Shown: piece after piece, positions 16,183 through 25,328 of the stretch | How positions within the stretch are numbered: position 1 is the first letter of the stretch | Layout: the number at the start of each line of letters is the position of its first letter | NCBI RefSeq assembly: GCF_009649815.1 | Contig: NZ_WJIC01000003.1 | Coordinates: forward strand, 1-64,000 | Length of the DNA stretch: 64,000 bases | Direction: 5' to 3' | From: Nocardia sp. SYP-A9097 | GTDB lineage: Bacteria; Actinomycetota; Actinomycetes; Mycobacteriales; Mycobacteriaceae | Notes under the pieces: generated by a model | The model's database searches: none | What the model saw: only the letters and a program-made list of their open reading frames with translations | What the model was told of the DNA's origin: nothing | Program-made: the position numbers and the translations under genes

Positions 16183-17556
16183 CTATGAAATGACCTGGGA
16201 GCCGAGGAAGTTCAGCAGAATCTGGGCATCGTCGCCGTAGTCGATATGGGCGTTCGAGACATAGAAGCGGGCCATCGCCACGCCCTGGCGGCTCAGTTGT
16301 ACGAGGTCGTTGACGCAGTCGGGACCGCCGATACTGAGCAGGGTTTGCGCGGCGACCCGGAGATCGCCGCGTACGGCGGTGGCGAACGGACCGATGACGG
16401 ACCCGGCCAGATCGAGTGCGGTCGGTGTCAGGGTCGCCATTTCGACTGCGACGGCGACCGGGTCCTGCCGGGTGAGGGATTCGACCGCGCGCCAAAGGCT
16501 TTCCTGTAACTGGCCGACATCCCCGGCGATTCGCAGGATATCGATCCGGGTCAGGACATCGGCGAGAACGCTCGCGGCGGCGGTCCAACCGGAGGGGTCG
16601 ACGGCGCCGGCCGCGCGGATGACCGAGGCGATGAGCGGCAGATCCACGCCCGCAGCCGCCTGAACCATCGGAGACAGGGCGGCGTTCAGGTTGCTCGCGA
16701 TCTGATGCGCCGCACGGATATCCCCGGTTTGGATAATGTTCGGCAGGTCGGTGAGGTCGTCGAGAATAGTGGGCAGGTTCGCCGCCGTCGCCGCCCAACC
16801 CGCCCCGACTTTCACGGACTGCGCGATGAGCGTGCGGGGATCACTGGCGGCCGGAATCAGGTCGGCGATCGGAGACGGATCACCGCTGAGCACCCGCCCC
16901 AGCGCCGCGAGGAACGGCGACGCGGTGGCATTGAGCGAGCAGTACAGATCGCCATCCGCGCACAGGGTGCGCACCCGATCTGTCAGCGCACCGAAATCCT
17001 GCCCCCGCGTCCCGGCGATCCCGCGACCGGGTTGCGGATCACCCAGCGAGAGAGTGGTATCCGGATCCCGATGCGGATCGGCCAGCAACCCGACCCCGAC
17101 CACCCGATCGGCACTGATCGGCCCTTCACCATTGCCGATTTCGGTAGCGAGATCACCGATCCCATCCGCGCCCTGGCTGTATCCGGCGAGTATGACCCGC
17201 GTCGAACCACACAACCCGCGAACCATGGTGTGCAGCCGCGATTCCAGGGTGCTCAGCGATTCCGCATAACTCAGCCCCTGATCGAAAGCGCTTGCGGCAT
17301 AAGGCGCGTAGAGCACGGTGATATCCCCGCCGAACCGCCGCTGCAGTCCGTCACCGATCGGCCGCAACATGCCGACCGGCACTCGCGGATCCGCATCGGA
17401 CCGCGTCTCCCAGGTCCCCGGCGCGAAGATCGCGGTATACGGGGTGCAGGGCTGCGCGCCACGACTCTCCGCCCGCGCGTCACCGACCACCACGGTCCCG
17501 GCCATGACGGCCACCGCGACCAATACCGCCGCACCCGAGGTCGCCAGCCTGCTCAT
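16183..17556 (-). CDS. Secreted cutinase-family serine hydrolase
   Basis: 457 residues, ATG at 17556 preceded by AGAGGAAC. Signal peptide about residues 1-29 (VLVAVAVMAGTVVVGDARA). The hydrolase domain shows the family nucleophile motif GYSQGAD near residue 125, with partner residues expected in the GVGLLADPHRDP and ADGDLYCSLN regions (CxxxD and Cys pairs as in cutinases). About 230 additional helical residues follow (SDPRTLIAQSVKVGAGWAAT onward), so the protein is roughly twice the length of a simple cutinase. The tail resembles those of mycobacterial and nocardial secreted esterases. The substrate is unknown, probably an ester or lipid. Confidence 0.83.
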   Translation of the reverse strand: MSRLATSGAAVLVAVAVMAGTVVVGDARAESRGAQPCTPYTAIFAPGTWETRSDADPRVPVGMLRPIGDGLQRRFGGDITVLYAPYAASAFDQGLSYAESLSTLESRLHTMVRGLCGSTRVILAGYSQGADGIGDLATEIGNGEGPISADRVVGVGLLADPHRDPDTTLSLGDPQPGRGIAGTRGQDFGALTDRVRTLCADGDLYCSLNATASPFLAALGRVLSGDPSPIADLIPAASDPRTLIAQSVKVGAGWAATAANLPTILDDLTDLPNIIQTGDIRAAHQIASNLNAALSPMVQAAAGVDLPLIASVIRAAGAVDPSGWTAAASVLADVLTRIDILRIAGDVGQLQESLWRAVESLTRQDPVAVAVEMATLTPTALDLAGSVIGPFATAVRGDLRVAAQTLLSIGGPDCVNDLVQLSRQGVAMARFYVSNAHIDYGDDAQILLNFLGSQVIS

Positions 17557-17752
17557 TATCCAGTTCCTCTGCTGCCGATGGGTTTTCGGATCCCGGCTAA
17601 TTCTCGCTACTCACCGTCGACTCCGCAGGGTTTTCAGACGCATATCTGTTTCAGATGCTACTCGACCTCCCGGCAGGTGCGGGCTCAACTGGAATCGACG
17701 CGGGTGGATGGTGCCGCCGGAGACCATGCGGCACCTCCGAAATCTCAGCCGG

Positions 17753-18463
17753 TCAGCCGTTCCAGCAGTATCCCGAATCGGTGGTGTACCCCCACTTCTG
17801 TTGTTCGGCACCATCTTTGCGCCACGCCACCTGCAGACAGCCGTGCGCCCGAGCCCCGGCATGCGCGGCTTCCGGCAGTCCGTCGAGCGACGCCTGATAC
17901 TCCGCCTTCTCTGTGGCACCGCAAATGGCGGACAGCGCGGCTACCGCAGCGCTCCCTCGTGGACCGGCGCACTTGGCTTTCGCCCACACCTCCAATAGCG
18001 CCTTCCACGCGAGACCTTGGAAGGCGTCGTCGAGTTCGGTGGTCTTCGCCCGGCTCCAATACCGGGTGCACACGGCGGGACCGGAACAGTCGGTCCACGT
18101 GTCACCGGTCCCCGGCGTGGGTACGGTCGCGCACTTCCAGGAGTACGCATTGTGGATATCGCGAGCCATCGCATTGCCCAGCCCGCGCCTGATGCAGAAA
18201 GCCTGTACGTCGACCCCCAGACCCGTGATCGCCGACTGCCCCGTCACCGCGGGGTCCTGGCGGCAATGCCAGGTATAGGCGTTGTTCTTATCCTCCAGGT
18301 ACGTGCTTCCCGCGTTGTGAGTCTTCGTCGCGGGATACTGCACCCGGCACTGCTCCTGCATGTCGACATCGGAGTCCTTCGCCGAGGCCGGTGCGGCCGC
18401 GCCCGCTAGTGCGAGAGCGAATGCCATGCCCGAAACCACTACCGCATAGATGGTCTTCCTCAT
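17753..18463 (-). CDS. Secreted Cys-rich protein with a duplicated small module
   Basis: 236 residues; signal peptide to about residue 28 (GMAFALALAGAAAPASA). Two related modules follow. The first (about 34-68) runs DMQEQCRVQYPATKT to NNAYTWHCRQ, the second (about 80-112) runs DVQAFCIRRGLGNAM to HNAYSWKCAT. Both keep a Cys, an Asn-Ala-Tyr, a Trp and a second Cys. A C-terminal region with four more Cys follows. Similar small modules occur in secreted Streptomyces proteins, but I know no function. Confidence 0.65.
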   Translation of the reverse strand: MRKTIYAVVVSGMAFALALAGAAAPASAKDSDVDMQEQCRVQYPATKTHNAGSTYLEDKNNAYTWHCRQDPAVTGQSAITGLGVDVQAFCIRRGLGNAMARDIHNAYSWKCATVPTPGTGDTWTDCSGPAVCTRYWSRAKTTELDDAFQGLAWKALLEVWAKAKCAGPRGSAAVAALSAICGATEKAEYQASLDGLPEAAHAGARAHGCLQVAWRKDGAEQQKWGYTTDSGYCWNG

Positions 18464-18599
18464 CGGTGGCGCCTAACTATCAGCTGAAATCGGTGAATAT
18501 ATCTGTGGCTCAACCACTGTCACCCAGCAATCCACCGGCAATGAAGAGGAGAAGGTCCCCAGTCGGATGGCTCACCGTCGATCGTGAGCGGAATCGGGC

Positions 18600-19160
18600 T
18601 CAGCTGTGCGTCTTCGCCAACTGATGTGCCACGAGATCCAGGAACGCGTCGACCTCTTCCCGGTGGTAGGCGGCGGTGCCGGGGGAGGCGGTGTGAAAAG
18701 CCGTGCCGCGCACGTCTTCCGCGGTGAGGCCGTTGGGGCCGTCATGTGCCAGGGTTGCGGCGAGGCGATCCAGGAAGGCGCCGACTTCCACTGCCGCGTA
18801 GCCGGACAGCCCGAATGGGGGAGCGGAGAACTGGACTCGCAGCACATCATGGTGTGTGAGCGGATCCTCTTCGCGTGCAGTGGAAATCAGTGGATGACCG
18901 CGTCGCAGGTACTCCAGTTCCATGCAGATTCGATCCAGGAATTCGTCGACCTGTTCGATGTTGTACCCGCGATGCCCGAAGGGTGGGCCGTCGAACTCCA
19001 CCAGGCGGATGTCTGCCGTGGTCAGGTGATCGCGGCCGGCGATGGTGTCGGCTATGCGCCCGCAGAAGGCGTCCACCTGGCCGGGGTGATAGCCGTGGTG
19101 CCCGAACGGTGCTGTGCCGAAGTGCCTGCGGCGAACGTCCTCGGGGGTCACGCGGGTCAT
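18600..19160 (-). CDS. Protein of four tandem DivIVA-type repeats
   Basis: 186 residues, ATG at 19160. Four repeats of about 45 residues each contain the DivIVA-domain hallmark F-x(4)-PFG-x2-GY-x4-VD-x-FLDRI: FGTAPFGHHGYHPGQVDAFC, FDGPPFGHRGYNIEQVDEFL, FSAPPFGLSGYAAVEVGAFL and FHTASPGTAAYHREEVDAFL. Each is preceded by a T-x-(E/A)DV/I helix start. The fourth repeat has lost the PFG-GY core. There is no long coiled coil, so this is not a classical Wag31/DivIVA scaffold. A peripheral membrane or curvature role is inferred only from the module. Confidence 0.8.
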   Translation of the reverse strand: MTRVTPEDVRRRHFGTAPFGHHGYHPGQVDAFCGRIADTIAGRDHLTTADIRLVEFDGPPFGHRGYNIEQVDEFLDRICMELEYLRRGHPLISTAREEDPLTHHDVLRVQFSAPPFGLSGYAAVEVGAFLDRLAATLAHDGPNGLTAEDVRGTAFHTASPGTAAYHREEVDAFLDLVAHQLAKTHS

Positions 19161-19231
19161 TGTGCCAATATGCCCATGTTCGAATCGCCGCCGCCCCTTG
19201 CGAATCCGCTTTGTCGGAACCGCTCGCGTGC

Positions 19232-19855
19232 TCAGTTCTTGCGCACGCCGTCGATGAGCAGTCGGCGAATCGCCTGGGTCAGATCCGCGACCGCGGCCTC
19301 ATTGGGATTGCGCAGCCCGTGCAGGATCGCCGCCAGAATCATGCCGGTCACCGCGCGCGCGGTATTGACGGTGTCGAGATCGGCGCGCAGATAACCGTGT
19401 TCCACGCCGTGCTCCAGGTATCCGGCGGTCAGCGCGTCGGCGGTGTCCAAGAGCCCGTACAACCGCATGGTCAACTCGGTATCGATCCCGGTGGCCTGGA
19501 ACAGCAGTAGCTGCGCCACCCGGGCATCGGCCAGGAAAATACCGTTGAGCGCGGTCCCGATGCGCTCCAACTGTTCTCGGTACCCATCCAGACTCTCGGC
19601 CGCGTCGGGTGCGTTCTCGGTACCCAGCGCCTCGATGATCCGAGCCGCCAGATCGTCGATGACGTGATCGATGATGTCCCGCTTATTCGCGAAGTACCGA
19701 TAGAACGTCCCATGCCCGATGCCCAGCTCAGCGGCGATATCGGCAATGCCGGTGGCGTGGTACCCCTTCTCGGCGAAGCAGGCGAACGCGGTATCGATGA
19801 TCTCCTGGCGGAGCTCGGCCTTGCGCCGTTCGATTCGAGAGGATGGCTTCGTCAC
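19232..19855 (-). CDS. TetR-family transcriptional regulator
   Basis: 207 residues from GTG at 19855; the longer frame from 19897 would start inside the predicted operator. The N-terminal helix-turn-helix is clear (CFAEKGYHATGIADIAAELG, then GTFYRYFANKRDIIDHV). The C-terminal ligand domain is all-helical and not assignable to a ligand class. It is divergently arranged with the flavin monooxygenase gene and likely represses it. Confidence 0.9.
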   Translation of the reverse strand: MTKPSSRIERRKAELRQEIIDTAFACFAEKGYHATGIADIAAELGIGHGTFYRYFANKRDIIDHVIDDLAARIIEALGTENAPDAAESLDGYREQLERIGTALNGIFLADARVAQLLLFQATGIDTELTMRLYGLLDTADALTAGYLEHGVEHGYLRADLDTVNTARAVTGMILAAILHGLRNPNEAAVADLTQAIRRLLIDGVRKN

Positions 19856-19891
19856 GACCCCGATGATACGGTGTTCACAAACGGAATGAGA

Positions 19892-19906
19892 TGTCATTAC
19901 ATGACA
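19892..19906. promoter_or_regulatory. Putative TetR operator
   Basis: A perfect 6-bp inverted repeat, TGTCAT-TAC-ATGACA, lies between the divergent TetR and monooxygenase genes, 37 bases from the TetR start and 49 bases from the monooxygenase start. Confidence 0.6.
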
Positions 19907-19955
19907 ACTGAGTCACATGTGGCCAATGAGTCACAGTTTTGCAGGGAGGTTCGGC

Positions 19956-21449
19956 GTGGCACCTCAGTACGACGCCATCGTGGTCGGTGCGGGTTTCGGC
20001 GGGATGGGCGCGGGCATCGAGCTGGACCGGCTCGGCCTGAGCAATTTCGTGATCCTCGAGCGTGAGGACGATCTCGGCGGCACCTGGCACGTCAACCACT
20101 ACCCGGGCCTCGCCGTGGATATCGCCTCGGTCACCTACTCCTATTCTTTCGAGCCCAACCCGCATTGGTCGCGCCTGTTCGCGCCGGGCACGGAGCTCAA
20201 GAAGTACGCCGAGCACGTGGCCGACAAATACGATCTGCGCCGCCGCATGCGCTTCGACACCGTCGTCGGGGGAGCGCGCTGGGACGAGGAGCAGCAGCAC
20301 TGGGTGGTCGCCATCGAGAATGGTGAATCCCTCACCGCACGTTATCTTCTCGCCGCGACGGGCTTCCTGTCTCAGCCGTACACCCCGCCGTTCCCGGGCA
20401 TCGACACCTTCCAGGGCAAGATCATTCACACCACCCGGTGGGAGAACGACTTCGACCTCACCGATACCAAGGCCGCCATCATCGGCACCGGCGCGACCGC
20501 CGTGCAGCTGATTCCCGAGGTCGCCAAGAAGGCGCAGGCGCTCACCGTTTTTCAGCGCACCCCCATCTGGGTGGTGCCCAAGGTCGACACCGCCATCCCG
20601 AAGCCGGTGCAGAATCTCTTCGAGCGAATTCCGGTGACGCAGAAGGCTGCTCGCATGGTGAACACCACCATGCTGGAGGCCCTGATGGTCGTCGGCGTAC
20701 TGCACTTCAAGCAGGCCAAGCCGCTCAACAAGGCCGCCGCCCTGCTGGCCAAGGCGCATCTGCGAACCTCGGTGAAGGACAAGGAAACTCGCGACAAGCT
20801 CACCCCGGCTTACGATTTCGGCTGCAAGCGCCCCACCTTCTCCAACCTGTACTTCAAGACCTTCAATGAACCGCATGTGCGCCTGGAGACCAACTCCATC
20901 GACCACATCGAGCCCGACGGCATCGTTACCGCCGACGGCACCAAGACCGAGATCGACACCCTGATCCTGGCCACCGGCTTCAATCTCTGGGATGTGAACT
21001 TCCCGGCCATCGAGATCATCGGCCGCGACGGGGTCAACCTCGGAAAGTTCTGGCGCGACAACCGATTCCAGGCTTACGAGGGCGTCACCATCCCGAAGTT
21101 CCCCAACTTCGTCAGCCTGAACAGCCCGTACTCCTACAGCGGCCTGTCCTACTTCACCACCATCGAGGCCCAGATGAAGCATATGGGCCGACTATTCGGT
21201 GAAATGCAGCGTCGCGGTGAGGAAGTCTTCGAGGTCAACGAGGACGCCAACACCGAATTCCTGGACCGCGTCACCGATAAGCTGGACTCCTCGGTGTTCT
21301 ACAGCGGCCAGTGCTCCACCGCGCGCAGTTACTACTACAACCAGCACGGTGAGGCGGCGCTATTGCGCCCCACCAGCACGCTGAACGCGCACCGCGAGGC
21401 GACGACTTTCCCGCTCGAGGATTACACCTACGGCACACAGTCGGCCTGA
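19956..21449 (+). CDS. FAD-dependent Baeyer-Villiger-type monooxygenase
   Basis: 497 residues from GTG at 19956, with GGGAGG 9-10 bases upstream. First dinucleotide site IVVGAGFGGMGAG, then DLGGTWHVNHYPGLAVDI, the Baeyer-Villiger fingerprint variant FQGKIIHTTRWEN (canonical FxGxxxHxxxW, here followed by Glu instead of Pro/Asp), the second Rossmann motif AIIGTGATAVQL, and ATGF near the end of the core. Such enzymes insert oxygen into ketones or oxidise heteroatoms with NADPH. The substrate is unknown; the TetR neighbour suggests induction by a hydrophobic ligand. Confidence 0.88.
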   Translation: MAPQYDAIVVGAGFGGMGAGIELDRLGLSNFVILEREDDLGGTWHVNHYPGLAVDIASVTYSYSFEPNPHWSRLFAPGTELKKYAEHVADKYDLRRRMRFDTVVGGARWDEEQQHWVVAIENGESLTARYLLAATGFLSQPYTPPFPGIDTFQGKIIHTTRWENDFDLTDTKAAIIGTGATAVQLIPEVAKKAQALTVFQRTPIWVVPKVDTAIPKPVQNLFERIPVTQKAARMVNTTMLEALMVVGVLHFKQAKPLNKAAALLAKAHLRTSVKDKETRDKLTPAYDFGCKRPTFSNLYFKTFNEPHVRLETNSIDHIEPDGIVTADGTKTEIDTLILATGFNLWDVNFPAIEIIGRDGVNLGKFWRDNRFQAYEGVTIPKFPNFVSLNSPYSYSGLSYFTTIEAQMKHMGRLFGEMQRRGEEVFEVNEDANTEFLDRVTDKLDSSVFYSGQCSTARSYYYNQHGEAALLRPTSTLNAHREATTFPLEDYTYGTQSA

Positions 21450-21526
21450 CCTGGAGACTTCGTGCCGGGTAAGTCCGGTGCGGAGACGCGCGGCCGGTGG
21501 GTCGGCTCCGGCCGCGCGGCCAGGTG

Positions 21527-22054
21527 CTATTTCACGACTTCGTAACGGGCACAGACGAGTTCACCGTTCAACGCCACCTCGACCGGCCGCAATTCCTGTC
21601 GCGCGGGAAATATCGGCGCGCCCGATCCGAGGGTGACCGGAGCGAACGACACGATGATCTCGTCCAGCAGCCCGTGCTCTGCGAATTCGGCGGCCAGCCC
21701 GCCACCGCCGACCACCCACAATTTCTTGTCACCGGCCGCCGCCACCATCTGCTGATGAATCGCCGGAATCGGTTCGCTGGTGAAGCGAATATCGTGCCCG
21801 GGCCGCGCATCGAATTCGCGATGGGTCACCACCCAGGCGGGCATGGTGTACGGCCAGGGGCCGGACTCATGGTCCAGCAGCCACTGATATGTGTTGGCCC
21901 CCATGACAATCGCGCCGATCTCCGCGATGAACAGGTCATAACCCATCGGTCCAGAGCCGTCGTTCTTCCGGGTGAGCAGCCAATCCAGGGAATGCTCGGC
22001 GTCGGCGATGAATCCGTCCAGGCTACTGGCGGTGTAATAGGTCGTAAAGGACAT
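21527..22054 (-). CDS. Dihydrofolate-reductase-like protein (RibD C-terminal domain)
   Basis: 175 residues from ATG at 22054, with AGAGAGG upstream. The family pattern is complete: YTASSLDGFIAD at the N-terminus, AIVMGANTYQWLL, WVVTHREF, LWVVGGGGLAAEF and DEIIVSFAPVTLGSGAPIF. It is shorter than bifunctional RibD and lacks the deaminase domain. Stand-alone members are reductases of unknown substrate in many actinobacteria. It starts one base after the stop of the AraC-DinB gene, so translation is coupled to it. Confidence 0.85.
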   Translation of the reverse strand: MSFTTYYTASSLDGFIADAEHSLDWLLTRKNDGSGPMGYDLFIAEIGAIVMGANTYQWLLDHESGPWPYTMPAWVVTHREFDARPGHDIRFTSEPIPAIHQQMVAAAGDKKLWVVGGGGLAAEFAEHGLLDEIIVSFAPVTLGSGAPIFPARQELRPVEVALNGELVCARYEVVK

Positions 22055-22055
22055 C

Positions 22056-22976
22056 TCAACCTCTCTGTCGGAGCCACATAATGGGATCCCCGTGGCCGAT
22101 TTCCATTGCGTCATCAGGTGATTCGGCGCGCAGCCAGGCGCGAACGAGCAGCCGGCGATGCGCCGAATAGGTCAGTACATGTGCGATCACACTGCCGAGC
22201 ACGAAGCTCTCCGGCGGCTCGCACAGTGCGTCGATGAGCGTGTCGTTCCAGCCCCCGCGGCCATCGATATCGCGCACCGCGGCCAGCCAGCGCGGGACGA
22301 TCTCATCGAAGCGCGCCCGCAATGCGCTCGGATCGTCGCCCGGTTTCTCCGGGGTATCGGCACCGTCGATAGCGGCCAGCCACACCTCTCGGCTCCACAC
22401 CAGATTGACCAATACCCCGGCAATGGACTCCTCGACGCCATCCCAGGACAGCACTGAGAACCCCGGTGCGCGCACCCGCCGATACCGCTCGTCGGTCAAC
22501 CCCGCTGCCCGCTCCAGCAGCTCCCGGATGTCATCCACATCGTGATGCAGCATGACCGCCGTCGGATCCATATCCGGCCGTCCCTTCGTCTCGCTCTGCA
22601 CCCACAGCGACATGGGCGGATGAAAATGCACCCCGTTCACGGTCGGCAGCCAGCGCGCCGCGCGCTCGGAACCCGTACCGCTGGGCGGATGTCCGTAAGC
22701 CCGGCTGTATGCCCGGCTGAACCCTTCGACCGATTCGTATCCGGCGGCGAACGCGACCTCGGTGACGCTCTCGCCCCGGCTCAATTGCCAGGCCGCGCGT
22801 TCGAGCAGCACCCGGCGCCGCAATGCGACCGGAGATTCTCCGGTCCCGCGGGCGAACTGCCGGGAGAAATGGAACGGTGAGGCGTATGCCTTCGCCGCCA
22901 TCGCGCCGAGTGTCGAATTGTCTTCCGCGAGTACCGCGTCCAGCAGTTCGCGGAGTCGATCCCGTCCGATGTGCAC
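22056..22976 (-). CDS. AraC-type HTH fused to a DinB-like domain
   Basis: 306 residues. Residues 1-105 are an AraC DNA-binding domain with both helix-turn-helix units (FHFSRQFARGTGESPVALRR and EVAFAAGYESVEGFSRAYSR). Residues about 145-305 form a helical DinB/DfsA-like domain with a His-rich pattern (MLHHDVDDIRELLERAAG, IAHVLTYSAHRRLL). This architecture lacks the usual AraC sugar-binding N-terminal domain. It may sense a ligand or thiol through the DinB part. It is coupled to the RibD-like gene. Confidence 0.8.
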   Translation of the reverse strand: MHIGRDRLRELLDAVLAEDNSTLGAMAAKAYASPFHFSRQFARGTGESPVALRRRVLLERAAWQLSRGESVTEVAFAAGYESVEGFSRAYSRAYGHPPSGTGSERAARWLPTVNGVHFHPPMSLWVQSETKGRPDMDPTAVMLHHDVDDIRELLERAAGLTDERYRRVRAPGFSVLSWDGVEESIAGVLVNLVWSREVWLAAIDGADTPEKPGDDPSALRARFDEIVPRWLAAVRDIDGRGGWNDTLIDALCEPPESFVLGSVIAHVLTYSAHRRLLVRAWLRAESPDDAMEIGHGDPIMWLRQRG

Positions 22977-23142
22977 CGGATAAGTCTGGCCGGGCCGCCG
23001 CCTTTCGTGCTTGATCGTTCTTGCTGTGTCATTCGCCCTGGGCGAATCCGATACAGGTCGGCGCGCCCTATCTCAGGTTCAGCTGGCAGACTGTCGGGGA
23101 AACGACCCATTCGACCACTCAAATTAAGGGCTGACTTCGACG

Positions 23143-23520
23143 ATGGACCTTCTGCTGCCGCTACTGCTGGTTGCTCTGCTCATCCCGATGTTCCTGGGCG
23201 TTCGTCGCCAGAAGCGGGAGATGGCCAAGGTGACCGAGATGCAGGAGACCCTGAAGGTCGGTGACCGCGTGGTCACCACATCGGGCCTGTTCGGCACCAT
23301 CGTCGAGGCCGATGACGATTCCGTCGATCTCGAGATCGCCGAGGATGTCGTCACCACCTGGCTGCGCGCCAGCATCCGCGAGACCCGCAATGAGGATGCC
23401 GCCGCCACCACCGAGGAGTCGACCGACACCGACACCGAGGCTCCGGCCGCGGAGTCCGTGTCCGACAGCACCCCCGCGTCGGAGAACTCCGAAGACGCCC
23501 CCAAGCTGTCCAAGGACTGA
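23143..23520 (+). CDS. yajC: Preprotein translocase accessory subunit YajC
   Basis: 125 residues. A single N-terminal membrane helix (LLLPLLLVALLIPMFLGVRR) is followed by the conserved cytoplasmic part (KVTEMQETLKVGDRVVTTSG, LFGTIVEADDD, then DVVTTWLRASIRETR) and an acidic Thr/Glu/Asp-rich tail. It forms the SecDF-YajC complex at the plasma membrane with the next two products. It is the first gene of the Sec block and lies 98 bases before secD. Confidence 0.93.
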   Translation: MDLLLPLLLVALLIPMFLGVRRQKREMAKVTEMQETLKVGDRVVTTSGLFGTIVEADDDSVDLEIAEDVVTTWLRASIRETRNEDAAATTEESTDTDTEAPAAESVSDSTPASENSEDAPKLSKD

Positions 23521-23618
23521 CATACCCGCGCGCCGTCGGCCCGCCGCGATCCGGTGGCCGACGGCGCTGCGGTGTGCCCAGCTCGATCCATCACTGATCC
23601 GCCTAGGAGATAAGTACT

Positions 23619-25328
23619 GTGCCACCTTCCCAGGGAACGGCGCATCCGTTGCGCCTGCTCGGCGTCTACGCCGCACTGGTGGCCGTGATGTTCGGCCTGA
23701 TCTTCTTCACCGGAGACAAAACGGCGAGCCCCAAGCTCGGTATCGACCTACAGGGCGGCACCCGCGTCACGCTGACGCCGCGCACCCCCGATGGCGGTAA
23801 GCCCAGCCAGGACAGTCTGCGCAAGGCGCAGAGCATCATCGAGCAGCGTGTCAACGGCCTGGGTGTCTCCGGTTCCGAGGTCGTCATCGAGGGTGACAAC
23901 CTGGTCATCACGGTTCCGGGTGAGGACGGCGCGCAGGCCAAGGCGCTGGCCACCACCGCCAAGATGTATGTCCGCCCGGTGCTGCAGGCGATCGCCCCGC
24001 AGGTGAAGAACGGCCAACCGGTCAACCAGCAGCAGCAACAACCGCAGCAGCAGCCCGCCGCGCCACCCGCCTCGGTCTCGCCGAGTGCTCCGGTCGAGAC
24101 GCCGCCTGCCGCTGACGGTCCGACGAGTGAGGCTCCGGCCCCGCAGAATCGGGTGTTCCCGGCACAGGCTCCGACCACTCCGTCCGCGCCGCCGACGCAG
24201 CAGCCGAGCGCGCAGCAGACGCAGCAGGAGATCACGCAGGCGAAGGCATTGCGCCAGAGCATCGATCCGCAGATCCAGCAGACCGCCATGCTCACCATGG
24301 ACTGCGCCAAGCCGGATCCGTTGCAGGGCAATGACGATCCGAACCTGCCGCTGGTGGCCTGCTCGGTCGAGGGCAATGAGGTCTATCTGCTGGACAAGTC
24401 GCGTCTGGACGGTCAGGAGATCAAGGACGCGTCGGGCCAGTACGTGCAGAAGGAATCCAAGTGGGTTGTCTCCGTGGACTTCAAGTCCGCGGGCGCCGAC
24501 ACCTGGGGCAAGCTGACCACCGAGTACTACAACAAGCAGCTGGCCTTCGTGCTCGACACCAAGGTGGTCAGCGCGCCGGTCGTGCAGCAGGGTGGCCAGT
24601 ACGGCGGTAGCACCTCGATCTCCGGTCCGGGCATCAACAAGTCCTCCGCGCAGGAGCTCGGCAATACCCTCAAGTACGGTTCGCTGCCGCTGTCCTTCCA
24701 GACCTCGGAGGCCGAAACCGTCTCCGCGACACTGGGTTTGAGCTCGCTGCACGCGGGTTTGATCGCCGGTGCCATCGGCCTGGTGGCGGTGCTGCTGTAC
24801 TGCCTGCTCTACTACCGCATGCTCGGCTTCCTGGCCGGTTTCTCGCTGCTCGCGGCGGGTGTGGCGGTGTACGCGCTGATCGTATTGTTGGGCAGGTCGA
24901 TCGGGTTCACCCTCGACCTGGCCGGTATCGCCGGTTTGATCATCGGTATCGGTATGACAGCGGACTCGTTCGTGGTGTTCTTCGAACGCATCAAGGACCA
25001 GATGCGTGGCGGGCGCAGCTTCCGCTCCGCGGTCCCGCGTGGCTGGCAGCGCGCACAGCGCACCAACCTCTCGGGTAAGACGGTCTCGCTGATCGCCTCC
25101 GCGGTGCTCTACATTCTGGCCGCCGGTCAGGTGAAGGGTTTCGCGTTCACCCTGGGTCTGACCACGGTGCTCGACATTATCGTGCTGTACCTGGTCACCT
25201 CGCCGCTGTTGATGCTGGCGTCGCGCTCGGCCTTCTGGGCGAAGCCGTCGGTGAACGGTCTCGGCGCTGTTGCTGAAATTGCCCGGGAACGCAAGATGGC
25301 GTCCGGTGTCCTGGTGAAGGAGGCGTGA
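23619..25328 (+). CDS. secD: Protein translocase subunit SecD
   Basis: 569 residues, GTG start with AGGAG upstream. First transmembrane helix about residues 11-31, then the D1 motif LGIDLQGGTRVTL. A Gln/Pro/Ala-rich insertion lies at about residues 125-205, longer than in E. coli SecD but usual in mycolic actinomycetes. The P1 head follows, then five C-terminal helices with the conserved GLIIGIGMTADSFVVFFERI segment. It uses the proton gradient to help pull preproteins through SecYEG. Its stop overlaps the secF start (TGATG). Confidence 0.95.
   Translation: MPPSQGTAHPLRLLGVYAALVAVMFGLIFFTGDKTASPKLGIDLQGGTRVTLTPRTPDGGKPSQDSLRKAQSIIEQRVNGLGVSGSEVVIEGDNLVITVPGEDGAQAKALATTAKMYVRPVLQAIAPQVKNGQPVNQQQQQPQQQPAAPPASVSPSAPVETPPAADGPTSEAPAPQNRVFPAQAPTTPSAPPTQQPSAQQTQQEITQAKALRQSIDPQIQQTAMLTMDCAKPDPLQGNDDPNLPLVACSVEGNEVYLLDKSRLDGQEIKDASGQYVQKESKWVVSVDFKSAGADTWGKLTTEYYNKQLAFVLDTKVVSAPVVQQGGQYGGSTSISGPGINKSSAQELGNTLKYGSLPLSFQTSEAETVSATLGLSSLHAGLIAGAIGLVAVLLYCLLYYRMLGFLAGFSLLAAGVAVYALIVLLGRSIGFTLDLAGIAGLIIGIGMTADSFVVFFERIKDQMRGGRSFRSAVPRGWQRAQRTNLSGKTVSLIASAVLYILAAGQVKGFAFTLGLTTVLDIIVLYLVTSPLLMLASRSAFWAKPSVNGLGAVAEIARERKMASGVLVKEA

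Noticed and set aside
19856..19897. Upstream extension of the TetR gene to an ATG at 19897
   Set aside because: That ATG lies in the predicted operator palindrome, and the extra residues are not typical of the family.
19875..21182. 435-codon minus-strand frame
   Set aside because: Shadow of the flavin monooxygenase, which has complete FAD/NADPH motifs.
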